Source of the DNA: Streptosporangiaceae bacterium | GTDB taxonomy: Bacteria; Actinomycetota; Actinomycetes; Streptosporangiales; Streptosporangiaceae | DNA: 64,000 nucleotides | Reading direction: 5' to 3' | Assembly (NCBI GenBank): GCA_019239975.1 | Contig: JAFAZE010000070.1 | Span: forward strand, 93,478-157,477 | Shown: positions 30,410 to 38,917 of the stretch, in pieces | Position numbering within the stretch: the first letter of the stretch is position 1 | Layout: every line of letters begins with the position of its first letter | The notes under the pieces: generated by a model | Seen by the model: the letters and a program-made list of their open reading frames with translations, nothing else | The model's database searches: none | What the model was told of the DNA's origin: nothing | Translations under genes and position numbers: made by a program

Positions 30410-31462
30410 TTACGTCGCGGCGGCCGGCGGCGCGGGGCGGGCGGCCGGGGCGATCTCGCCGGAGCCGCGCACCACCAGGCGGGTCAGCAGCACGACCTCC
30501 CGGGGCGGTGAGGTGTCGCCGCCGATCCGGGCGAACAGGAGCTGCGCGCACGCGGCGCCGAGCGCCGCCGGGTCCTGGGCGACCACGGTCACCGGCGGGG
30601 ACAGCTTGTCGGCCAGCGCGAACTCGTCGAAGCCGACCAGCGCCACGTTCCCGTGCGCCGCGCCCGCGGCGCCGTGCAGGCCGTCGACGACGCCCATCGT
30701 GACCACGTCGTTGCTCGCGAACAGCGCCGTCGGCGGCGCGGGCTGGCGCATCATGGCCAGGGCCGCGTTCGCCGCCTCGGCCCGGCTGCGCAGGCCGTGC
30801 CGCGCCAGCGCCGGCTCCGGGAGAAGCCCCTCGGCGGCGAGGGCCTCCGTGAACCCGGCGTAGCGCTCCCGGACCGTCCAGATGTCGTCGCGGTCACCCA
30901 GGTACCCGATCCGGCGATGGCCCTGCCGCAGAAGGTGCGCCACCGCCTCCCGCGCCCCGCTGCGGTTGTCGACGAGCACGGTGTCGGTCTTCAGGTTGTC
31001 GGCGGGCCGGTCGGCGCACACCACCTTGAGGCCCAGCGCCTGCTGATCCCGGAGAAACCGGTGGCTGCCCGCCACCGGTACCAGGATCAGCCCGTCCACG
31101 CGGCGCGCCAGGAACGCGGACATGACCTCGCGCTCACGGCGCAGGCTGTCGTTGGAGCTCCCGATCAGCACGACGCAGGAGCGCAGCATCGCCGCGTCCT
31201 CCACCGCCCTCGCCAGGGTGGCGAAGAACGGGTTCGCCAGGTCGTCGACCAGCAGTCCGATGGTCTGCGTGAGCTGCTCCTTGCGGCGCAGCTGCCGGGC
31301 CATGTCGTTGCGCTGGTACCCGAGCCGCCGGATCGCCCGCTCCACGCGCGCGACCGTCTCGGGAAGGACGCCTGGTTCGCCGTTGACGACGCGAGAGACG
31401 GTCATCAGGCTGACCCCGGCCGCGTCGGCGACATCGCGCATGGTCGGGCGCTTCATCGCCAT
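30410..31462 (-). CDS. LacI family transcriptional regulator
   Basis: A 350-residue repressor. The N-terminal helix-turn-helix and hinge read TMRDVADAAGVSLMTVSRVVNG, followed by a periplasmic-binding-protein-like domain (IGLLVDDLANPFFATLARAVED). I chose the ATG at 31462, where the HTH begins in the usual place. It is divergent from a sugar ABC transporter operon, and AACGTT-centred sites lie in the shared region, one close to its own start, suggesting autoregulation. The inducer is presumably the transported sugar. Confidence 0.9.
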   Translation of the reverse strand: MAMKRPTMRDVADAAGVSLMTVSRVVNGEPGVLPETVARVERAIRRLGYQRNDMARQLRRKEQLTQTIGLLVDDLANPFFATLARAVEDAAMLRSCVVLIGSSNDSLRREREVMSAFLARRVDGLILVPVAGSHRFLRDQQALGLKVVCADRPADNLKTDTVLVDNRSGAREAVAHLLRQGHRRIGYLGDRDDIWTVRERYAGFTEALAAEGLLPEPALARHGLRSRAEAANAALAMMRQPAPPTALFASNDVVTMGVVDGLHGAAGAAHGNVALVGFDEFALADKLSPPVTVVAQDPAALGAACAQLLFARIGGDTSPPREVVLLTRLVVRGSGEIAPAARPAPPAAAT

Positions 31463-31478
31463 GTGCACACCTGGCCTT

Positions 31479-31494
31479 GGGAACGTTAACACCA
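31479..31494. promoter_or_regulatory. LacI-type operator, site 1
   Basis: GGGAACGTTAACACC, centred on AACGTT, 17 bases from the LacI-family gene start. The half-site agrees with the near-perfect palindrome TGTTAGCGTTAACA at 46854-46867. Confidence 0.6.
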
Positions 31495-31556
31495 ATGCGG
31501 GGGACGCCCTGATATTAAGGGTCGGTACCGATGTGCGCTACCTCTGGTATAGCCCC

Positions 31557-31585
31557 TTGACAGCGGGCCAGGGCGCCTAAAGAAT
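31557..31585 (+). promoter_or_regulatory. sigma-70-type promoter of the first sugar ABC operon
   Basis: TTGACA (31557-31562), a 17-base spacer and AAGAAT (31580-31585). The predicted start of transcription near 31592 is just upstream of two AACGTT sites. Confidence 0.65.
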
Positions 31586-31601
31586 CATGCCACGTCAGGC
31601 C

Positions 31602-31629
31602 AAACGTTGTCATGTGAACGTTACCAGCA
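31602..31629. promoter_or_regulatory. LacI-type operators, sites 2 and 3
   Basis: CAAACGTTGTCA and GTGAACGTTACCA lie side by side just downstream of the predicted transcription start, well placed for roadblock repression. Confidence 0.6.
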
Positions 31630-31658
31630 TTCCCACGGCGAACTGGAGGCGCGCATCC

Positions 31659-32423
31659 GTGGCGGAACCCTTGCTTGAAGCACGCAGCGTCACCAAACGC
31701 TACGGCCACGTGCAGGCGCTGGACGGCGCTAGCTTCGCGGTCCTCCCCGGTGAAGTCGTGGCGCTGATCGGGGACAACGGCGCGGGCAAGAGCACACTCG
31801 TCAAGGTGCTCTCCGGCGCCATCCGGCCCGACGGAGGCGAGATACTCGTCGAGGGCGAGCCGGTGAGCCTCTCCAGCCCGGTCGACGCGCGCAGGCACGG
31901 CATCGAGACCGTCTACCAGGACCTCGCGCTGGCACCGGACCTCGACGCCGCCGCCAACCTGTACCTCGGCAGGGAGATCTACCTGGTCCCGCTGCTGCGG
32001 GTACTCAACCGCTCGGCGATGCGGCGCAGCGCGGTCAGCGCCTTCGCCGAGCTGGGGGTCGAGCTGCCCGACGTGTCCGCGCCCGTGGCCACGCTCTCCG
32101 GCGGCCAGCGGCAGTCGGTCGCGGTCGCCAGGGCCGTCGCCTTCGCGAGCAAGGTCATATTCATGGACGAGCCGACCGCGGCGCTCGGCGTGGTGCAGCG
32201 CGGGCGGGTCCTTGACAACATCCGCCGGGTCAGGGACCGCGGTATTTCGGTGGTGCTGATCAGTCACAACATGCCCGAGGTGCTCGCCGTGGCGGACCGG
32301 GTCGAGGTGCTCAGGCTGGGCCGCCGGGTGGCCAGGTTCACCGCCTCGGAAGCCAGCCTCGAGCAGCTCGTCGGCGCCATGACCGGCGCGCTCACCACCG
32401 AAGGCGAAGGGGGGGTCAAGTGA
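31659..32423 (+). CDS. sugar ABC transporter ATP-binding protein
   Basis: A 254-residue single nucleotide-binding domain. Walker A GDNGAGKST is at 38-46, the signature LSGGQRQ and Walker B VIFMDEPTAAL follow, then the H-loop SHN. The GTG at 31659 has GGAGG nine bases upstream; an upstream ATG would enter the operator. Unlike RbsA or XylG of E. coli, it has one ATPase domain, not two, so a homodimer must drive the permease. The stop overlaps the permease start (GTGA). Confidence 0.9.
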   Translation: MAEPLLEARSVTKRYGHVQALDGASFAVLPGEVVALIGDNGAGKSTLVKVLSGAIRPDGGEILVEGEPVSLSSPVDARRHGIETVYQDLALAPDLDAAANLYLGREIYLVPLLRVLNRSAMRRSAVSAFAELGVELPDVSAPVATLSGGQRQSVAVARAVAFASKVIFMDEPTAALGVVQRGRVLDNIRRVRDRGISVVLISHNMPEVLAVADRVEVLRLGRRVARFTASEASLEQLVGAMTGALTTEGEGGVK

Positions 32424-33487
32424 CCGGTGGAGTTCAGGCGGGCGCCGCGCCGGCCGGGGGCGCCACACCGCAGCCGCGCCCGCGTGAGCCGTGGCGCGGC
32501 CCAGCCGCCCGGCGGCTCGCGCGGCGCCTGATCACCGCGAACGAGACGTGGACGCTGCTCGCCCTCGCCATTCTGGTGATCTACTTCACCGTGCGCGCGC
32601 CACGGGAGTTCTTCACCCTCAGCGACTTCTCGCTCATCGCCCAGAACTCGGCCGCCCTGCTCGTGATGGCGGTGGGGCAGACCTACGTGATCCTCACGGC
32701 GGGCATCGACCTGTCGGTCGGTTCCGTCCTGGTGCTCTCCGGGGTGGTCGCCGCGGAGTACTACACGCACAACGGCGGGGCAGCGGCGGGCACCGGCACC
32801 GTATGGCTCGGCGCGGTCATCGGGCTGGCGGTCGGCTTCGGCTGGGGAGCGGTGCAGGGATTCCTCGTCGCAAAGGCCAAAGTCCCGCCGCTGATCGCGA
32901 CGCTGGCCGGCTTCGGCGCCGCCCTGGGGGTCAGCTACCTGGTCACGGGCGGCTCCGACATCAGCAGCATGCCCAAGAAGCTCACCAGCACCATCGGGCT
33001 GGCCAGCATCGCCGGCGTGCAGTGGCTGATCGTCATCTCGTTCCTGGTCGCCATAGTGTTCGGCCTGATCCTCGCGTACACCAGGTTCGGCCGCTACACG
33101 TACGCGATCGGCTCCAACCCCGAGGCGGCGCGGCGCGTCGGGATCAATGTCGACCGCCACCTGATCAAGGTGTACGCGCTGTCCGGCCTGATGGCCGGCG
33201 CCGCGGGCATCATGTCGCTGGCGTTCTTCGGCAACACCACGATCGCCGGGCACGCGACCGACAACCTCACCGTGATCACCGCGGTGGTCCTCGGCGGGGC
33301 GAGCCTGTTCGGCGGCCGCGGCACCATGCTCGGCACGGTGATCGGCCTGTTCATCCCGGCCGCGCTGCAGACCGGCCTTGTCATCATCCACGTCAACCAG
33401 TACTGGCAGTACGTGGCCATCGGCGCGGTGCTGGTAGCCGCCGTGTACCTCGATCAGTTCCGCCGGAGGCTGCGAGAGCGCGCCTGA
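32420..33487 (+). CDS. sugar ABC transporter permease (RbsC-like)
   Basis: A 355-residue integral membrane protein with about eight to ten hydrophobic helices starting near residue 45. It contains the BPD_transp_2 hallmarks GQTYVILTAGIDLSVGS and, later, VLGGASLFGGRGTMLGTVIG. It forms the membrane channel of a ribose/xylose-type importer with the preceding ATPase and the following binding protein. Confidence 0.9.
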   Translation: MTGGVQAGAAPAGGATPQPRPREPWRGPAARRLARRLITANETWTLLALAILVIYFTVRAPREFFTLSDFSLIAQNSAALLVMAVGQTYVILTAGIDLSVGSVLVLSGVVAAEYYTHNGGAAAGTGTVWLGAVIGLAVGFGWGAVQGFLVAKAKVPPLIATLAGFGAALGVSYLVTGGSDISSMPKKLTSTIGLASIAGVQWLIVISFLVAIVFGLILAYTRFGRYTYAIGSNPEAARRVGINVDRHLIKVYALSGLMAGAAGIMSLAFFGNTTIAGHATDNLTVITAVVLGGASLFGGRGTMLGTVIGLFIPAALQTGLVIIHVNQYWQYVAIGAVLVAAVYLDQFRRRLRERA

Positions 33488-33561
33488 GACCGGCGAATTC
33501 CCGAAAACCCCGGAACGGGGCAGGCAACGAGGCAGAAATCCCGTTTTCCAGGAGGATAACG

Positions 33562-34587
33562 ATGTCACGAAGATTCCCCGCCCGAGCCGTCTCGGTGCCC
33601 GCGATCGCGCTCGCTGCCCTGGTGGTGAGCGCGTGCGCGAGCAGCTCGTCGAGCAGCCCGAGCACCTCGAGGACCGCGGGCGGCCAGTCGGCCGCCGCGG
33701 CGAAGAAGTACAACCTCCAGCTCGTCGTCGGCACCAAGAGCGACGACTTCTACGTCACGATGGAGTGCGGAGCCCAGGCGGAGGCCAGGAAACTCGGCCA
33801 GAGCATCACCGTCAGCGGCCCGTCGACGTTCAGCGTCCCGCTGCAGAAACCGCTGATCGACAACGCGATCGTCACGAAGCCGGACGCGCTGATGATCGCG
33901 CCCACCGACGCCTCCGCCCTGGACTCGGACCTGCAGCGGGTGCAGGGCAACGGCACGAAGGTCGTCTTCGTCGACACCTCGTCCAGCAACGCGTCGCTGG
34001 GCGTGTCCCGCATCTCGTCCAACAACCTGGCCGGCGGCAAGCTGGCCGCCGACACGCTCGGCGGCATGCTCGGCGGCAAAGGCACCGTCGCGGTGATCAG
34101 CGTCGCCAAGGGCGTCTCCACCACCGATGCCCGGGTGCAGGGCTTCCAGCAGGAGATGGCGGCCAAGTTCCCGCACATCAAGCTGCTCGCCGAGCAGAAC
34201 GACGATGCCGACAGCGTGACCACCGCCACCCAGTTCATCGAGGGCGACATCAGCGGCAATCCCGGGCTGAACGGCGCGTTCGCGGCGAACGTCATCACCG
34301 CCGAGGGCGCGGCGGCGGGCATCCAGCACGCCGGCCGCAGCGGCAAGGTGAAGCTCGCGACGTTCGACGCCGACAGCACCCAGATGTCGATGATGAGGGC
34401 GGGCACGATCCAGCTCGCCATCGCCCAGGAGCCCGCGCTCGAGGGCAAGGACGCCGTCGACCAGGCGGTCAGCGCCCTCAGCGGCAAGCCGGTGCAGGCG
34501 AACATCGCCACCCCGCTGATCGCCGTCACCCAGCAGAACATGAACAGCCCGGCCGTCAAGCCCTACATCTACGTCGGCGCCTGCTAG
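33562..34587 (+). CDS. sugar ABC transporter substrate-binding lipoprotein
   Basis: A 341-residue ribose/allose-type binding protein (Peripla_BP_4). The signal ends at the lipobox LVVSAC, Cys near 24, then a Ser-rich tether. VVGTKSDDFYVTMECGAQAEARKLG opens the mature domain and KLATFDADSTQMSMMRAGTI lies near the sugar-binding cleft. AGGAGG stands seven bases before the ATG. It is the last gene of the operon and is followed by a terminator. Confidence 0.9.
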   Translation: MSRRFPARAVSVPAIALAALVVSACASSSSSSPSTSRTAGGQSAAAAKKYNLQLVVGTKSDDFYVTMECGAQAEARKLGQSITVSGPSTFSVPLQKPLIDNAIVTKPDALMIAPTDASALDSDLQRVQGNGTKVVFVDTSSSNASLGVSRISSNNLAGGKLAADTLGGMLGGKGTVAVISVAKGVSTTDARVQGFQQEMAAKFPHIKLLAEQNDDADSVTTATQFIEGDISGNPGLNGAFAANVITAEGAAAGIQHAGRSGKVKLATFDADSTQMSMMRAGTIQLAIAQEPALEGKDAVDQAVSALSGKPVQANIATPLIAVTQQNMNSPAVKPYIYVGAC

Positions 34588-34617
34588 GCGTAACCCGCCA
34601 GGCACCGTAACGTGGCG

Positions 34618-34647
34618 TGGCCCCCGGACGTTCAGCGCCGGGGGCCA
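34618..34647. terminator. terminator after first ABC operon
   Basis: Perfect 10-bp stem TGGCCCCCGG / CCGGGGGCCA with a 10-nt loop, between convergent genes. Confidence 0.75.
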
Positions 34648-34661
34648 GCGGCGGTCAGGCG

Positions 34662-36251
34662 TCAGCGCGAGACCTGGCCGGTCAGGAAGTCCCTGGCTGG
34701 ATGAACGCGGCCGGCCGGGCCGCTGGCGAACGTATCGAGAATGTTGCGTGTCGCCCCTTCGATGACCCGTACCTCCGCGGCGGACGGTGAGGTGCTCAGG
34801 CAGCGGTTGGTGACCATGGCGACGGTGGGCAGGCCGCAAAGCCAGCCCTCCGTCCCCACGTTGAGCACGCCTGCCCCGCTGGCGGCGACATAGTAGGTGA
34901 CGTCAGCCCACACGGCCCGGCCGCTGCCTGCGCAGGTCTGCGGGGAGCTTGCGAGGATCTCGATCGGCCGCGGCGTCGGCTGGGACAGGTCCACCGTGTC
35001 GAACTCGTGGCCTACCAGGCCGGGCAGTCGCATGCCGGGCCGGGCCCCGGTACCGGCCCATATCCAGCCGTGCGGCTCGGTCACGACCAGCGGCGCGGGA
35101 ACCGAGGCGCACGCGTACACCTGCCCGCTCAGCGAGCTTGCCGGATCGGCGTCGGGAGGATCCGGCCAGTTGGCGGTCACCAGGGCGTTGTTTCTGCCGT
35201 ACAGGGGATCCTCGCGCGGGTTTCTGTAATTGATCTCGATCCGGTCCCGGCCGAGCGGCGAGGGCGCGAAACGGATCCTGCGGTAGATCTCGTTGGCGCC
35301 GATAAAGGCCAGATTGACGCCGCGGTCACGCGCCCGGGTGAGCACCGCGCGCATCTCCGGCGACCAGTACTCGTCGTGCGCCTCGCTGATGACGGCCCGG
35401 GCGCCGTCGAGCACCTGGCGGTCGAGGGCCAGATCGACGCTCGAGATGTACGCGAGCGGGAGACCGAGCCGTTCGGCATACGACAGCAGGGGCTGCTCCT
35501 CGGCGAAGAAATCCCCCGCACCGTGCTCACGGTTGTACGGCCGGTCGAAGCTGACCACGCGCGCCCGCAATGAGGAGTGGTGACGCGGGCCCTGGTACAG
35601 GTCGTACCCGCCCCACAGGTTGTACGCCTGGTACGTCGTGGTCGGCTGGACGAGCACCACCCGGCCGGCCACCGAGGGGGAGCGGATCACCAGGGGCACG
35701 TAACGCTGCGCGCCGGAGGACGCGTCCAGCCGCAGCAGGTAGGAGCCCGGCGGCCAGCCGGCGGTCGGCAGCGCCAGGCTCGGCCGCCACGGCGCGACCA
35801 CCATCCCGTGCGCCTCCACCACGGCGGACGGCTGCGCTGTCCCGGGGACCTGTGCCGACGTCCAGACCAGGCGCGCCAGCGTGCCGCCGTACCAGCCGAA
35901 ACGCAGCGCGCGTACCCGGAACGAGGCCGCCGTGGTCGACACGAACAGCCGCACCACGGTACCGGGCAGCGCGCTGGCATGGTCGGTGTAGCCCTCGATC
36001 TCGTGCGGCTGCCCCGGCGAGGTGAGCCGCCATCCCGGATAGCCCGCGAGCGCGTTCTCGGCGCGGACATCCCTGCCGTCCCGCCCGGCGGGCACCGCGA
36101 TGGGTGCCGCGGCCTGCGTGCGCGGATGAGCGCCCGGCCGCTGCCGCGCCGGCGGCGGGCCAGTGCACCCGGCCGCCAGCAACCCCGCGAGCAGTCCCAG
36201 CCCGGTGAGCGCCGCAAGGGCGCCGAGCGGCTGCCGCCGATACGCCGGCAT
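34662..36251 (-). CDS. lipoprotein with N,N-dimethylformamidase large-subunit-like domain
   Basis: A 529-residue exported protein. The signal peptide ends in the lipobox GLLAAGC (Cys near 29). Residues about 60-170 form a beta-rich domain with VRLFVSTTAASFRVRALRFGWYGG; the rest matches the DMFase beta-subunit C-terminal-like fold, with PTTTYQAYNLWGG, SFDRPY and SEAHDEYWSPEMRAVL. In the amidase the related domain binds iron; activity here is untested and may differ. No small-subunit gene is present. Confidence 0.78.
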   Translation of the reverse strand: MPAYRRQPLGALAALTGLGLLAGLLAAGCTGPPPARQRPGAHPRTQAAAPIAVPAGRDGRDVRAENALAGYPGWRLTSPGQPHEIEGYTDHASALPGTVVRLFVSTTAASFRVRALRFGWYGGTLARLVWTSAQVPGTAQPSAVVEAHGMVVAPWRPSLALPTAGWPPGSYLLRLDASSGAQRYVPLVIRSPSVAGRVVLVQPTTTYQAYNLWGGYDLYQGPRHHSSLRARVVSFDRPYNREHGAGDFFAEEQPLLSYAERLGLPLAYISSVDLALDRQVLDGARAVISEAHDEYWSPEMRAVLTRARDRGVNLAFIGANEIYRRIRFAPSPLGRDRIEINYRNPREDPLYGRNNALVTANWPDPPDADPASSLSGQVYACASVPAPLVVTEPHGWIWAGTGARPGMRLPGLVGHEFDTVDLSQPTPRPIEILASSPQTCAGSGRAVWADVTYYVAASGAGVLNVGTEGWLCGLPTVAMVTNRCLSTSPSAAEVRVIEGATRNILDTFASGPAGRVHPARDFLTGQVSR

Positions 36252-36618
36252 AAGGATCGTGTACCCCGGCTGTTGCCCCGAACAACTCCCGGCAGGGCAC
36301 GCGGCCCTGGCTTGAATCTCCCGGGATGGTAACCAGCCTCATCGATCGCTTCCCGCCCTCCATGCCCCACAGCTAACTCCCCGCTGCCGGCGGCCGGCCC
36401 CTGCGCGGGGCCAGATGCGCCAGCGGCCCCACTGGGCGGGGCCAGATGCGCCAGCGGCCCCGCCGCCATCGTGAGCCCGGACCGTGGCCATCCAGAAATA
36501 GCCGCGACCACCCAGAAAAACATGCCGGAGCCGGGCACGCTATGTTCGGTGACCGGCAGGTCAAGGCGCTGTACCGTAACGAGCACCGGTTGCGGGCTTC
36601 CTAACAGGACGGACGAAT
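36252..36618. other. intergenic region with two GGGGCC hairpins
   Basis: 367 bases without a supported gene, between divergently read genes. It holds the two tandem repeats at 36407-36461 and a moderately AT-rich stretch before the DUF3618 start. Confidence 0.6.
36407..36461. repeat. GGGGCC/GGCCCC dispersed hairpins, copies 4 and 5
   Basis: Two tandem copies (36407-36430 and 36438-36461), identical in their 24 bases, seven bases apart. Here they lie upstream of both flanking genes, so terminator function is not the only explanation. Confidence 0.78.
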
Positions 36619-36876
36619 ATGGCTGATACCGAATCAGAGGTCGCAAACCTTCCGGCGGACACGCTGGTCACGCAGATCGACCGGACCCGTGCGGAGCTCG
36701 CGCAGACGATCGACGCCATCTCCGACCGGCTGAGCCCTGCGAACATCGCACGCCGGAGCACCGCGCGGATACGCGAGCGGATCAGCCAGATGGACCCGTT
36801 GCTCGGTGCGGCCGCCGCCACGGTCGTCGTCGCGGGCATGACCGCCTACTTCGTGTGGCGCCGCCGAAGGAACTGA
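36619..36876 (+). CDS. DUF3618 membrane protein
   Basis: An 85-residue actinobacterial protein. LVTQIDRTRAELAQTIDAISDRLSP is the DUF3618 core; a single transmembrane helix at about 61-79 is followed by a basic tail (WRRRRN). Function is unknown. A perfect hairpin follows the stop. Confidence 0.85.
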   Translation: MADTESEVANLPADTLVTQIDRTRAELAQTIDAISDRLSPANIARRSTARIRERISQMDPLLGAAAATVVVAGMTAYFVWRRRRN

Positions 36877-36883
36877 CGCGAGT

Positions 36884-36916
36884 GCGGCGCCGCCACCCGG
36901 GACATGGCGGCGCCGC
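36884..36916. terminator. terminator between DUF3618 and gcvH
   Basis: GCGGCGCCGCCA and its exact complement, 12 bp, with a 9-nt loop, between convergent genes. Confidence 0.75.
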
Positions 36917-36924
36917 CTTAGTCC

Positions 36925-37322
36925 TTAACCCGCGCTCTTGGTCAGTTCCTCGTACTCGGCGGGGGACAGCAGGCCGGCGGGCGGCGCCGCCTCGCCGCCG
37001 TCGCCGGCCGCGAGGCGGACCCGGAACATCCAGCCCGAACCGTACGGCTCGGCGTTGACGAGCCCGGGGTCGTCGTCGAGTTCCTCGTTCACCTCGGTGA
37101 CCTCGCCATCGACGGGGGAGTAGAGGTCACTCACGGATTTGGTCGACTCCACCTCGCCGCACGGCTCGCCCGCGACAACCGTGGCGCCAACCGCCGGCAG
37201 CGAAACGTAGACGACATCGCCGAGCTGCTGCGCGGCGTAGTCGGTAATCCCGACCGAGGCCGTGTCGCCCTCGATCGCCACCCACTCATGCTCCTCGGTG
37301 TACTGGAGCTCGGCGGGAATGC

Positions 37323-37326
<4 letters not shown>
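36925..37326 (-). CDS. gcvH: glycine cleavage system H protein
   Basis: A 133-residue lipoyl carrier shuttling the aminomethyl group between the P, T and L proteins. The lipoyl Lys lies in [20 protein letters not shown] at the N-terminus and [10 protein letters not shown] are typical. Its ATG overlaps the gcvT stop by four bases. The P protein gene (gcvP) is not in the window. Confidence 0.94.
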
Positions 37327-38429
<1,103 letters not shown>

Positions 38430-38451
38430 CTGGGAATGGTATGCCGTAGTC

Positions 38452-38730
38452 ATGGAACTGCTGACTTCAGAGCGGGTGACGGCGGAGCTCGCCGCCACTC
38501 CCGGGTGGGAGCTGGCGGACGGCGCGATCACCCGCACCGTGAGCCGCGCGGACTTCCGCGACGCGCTGCTCTATGCCGGTGCCGTCGGGTACGTGGCCGA
38601 GCAGGCGAATCATCACCCGGACATCCTCATCCAGTGGAACAAGGTGACGCTCACGCTGGTCACACACTCCGCGGGCGGGCTGACCGACGCGGATTTCGCG
38701 CTCGCCCGCCGCATCACCGACCTGGGCTGA
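38452..38730 (+). CDS. 4a-hydroxytetrahydrobiopterin dehydratase (PCD/DCoH family)
   Basis: A 92-residue pterin dehydratase. The motif EQANHHPDILIQWNKVTLTLVTH contains the paired His of the active site. It is divergent from gcvT with only 22 bases between starts, so transcripts must be leaderless or nearly so. Bacteria with no obvious biopterin pathway often carry this protein; it may act in molybdopterin or folate chemistry. Confidence 0.9.
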   Translation: MELLTSERVTAELAATPGWELADGAITRTVSRADFRDALLYAGAVGYVAEQANHHPDILIQWNKVTLTLVTHSAGGLTDADFALARRITDLG

Positions 38731-38917
38731 CATACGGGGCGCGCGCGCCTGGGCCGCCAGCGCGGTGGAAACGGAGAAGTTCTCGGATTCGACACCGTCC
38801 GGACTCTTTCGCCCGTGAACCAACCGTGACATCGTGGGCCGCGGCGCGCTGCCGCGCCAAAGGGCCGGTTCACGCGCGCGTTCTGCACAGGCGCGGTCGG
38901 CGTAGCGGGAGGGACTT

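Noticed and set aside
38430..38451. Glycine riboswitch before gcvT
   Set aside because: The gap to the divergent gene is 22 bases, too short for any riboswitch.
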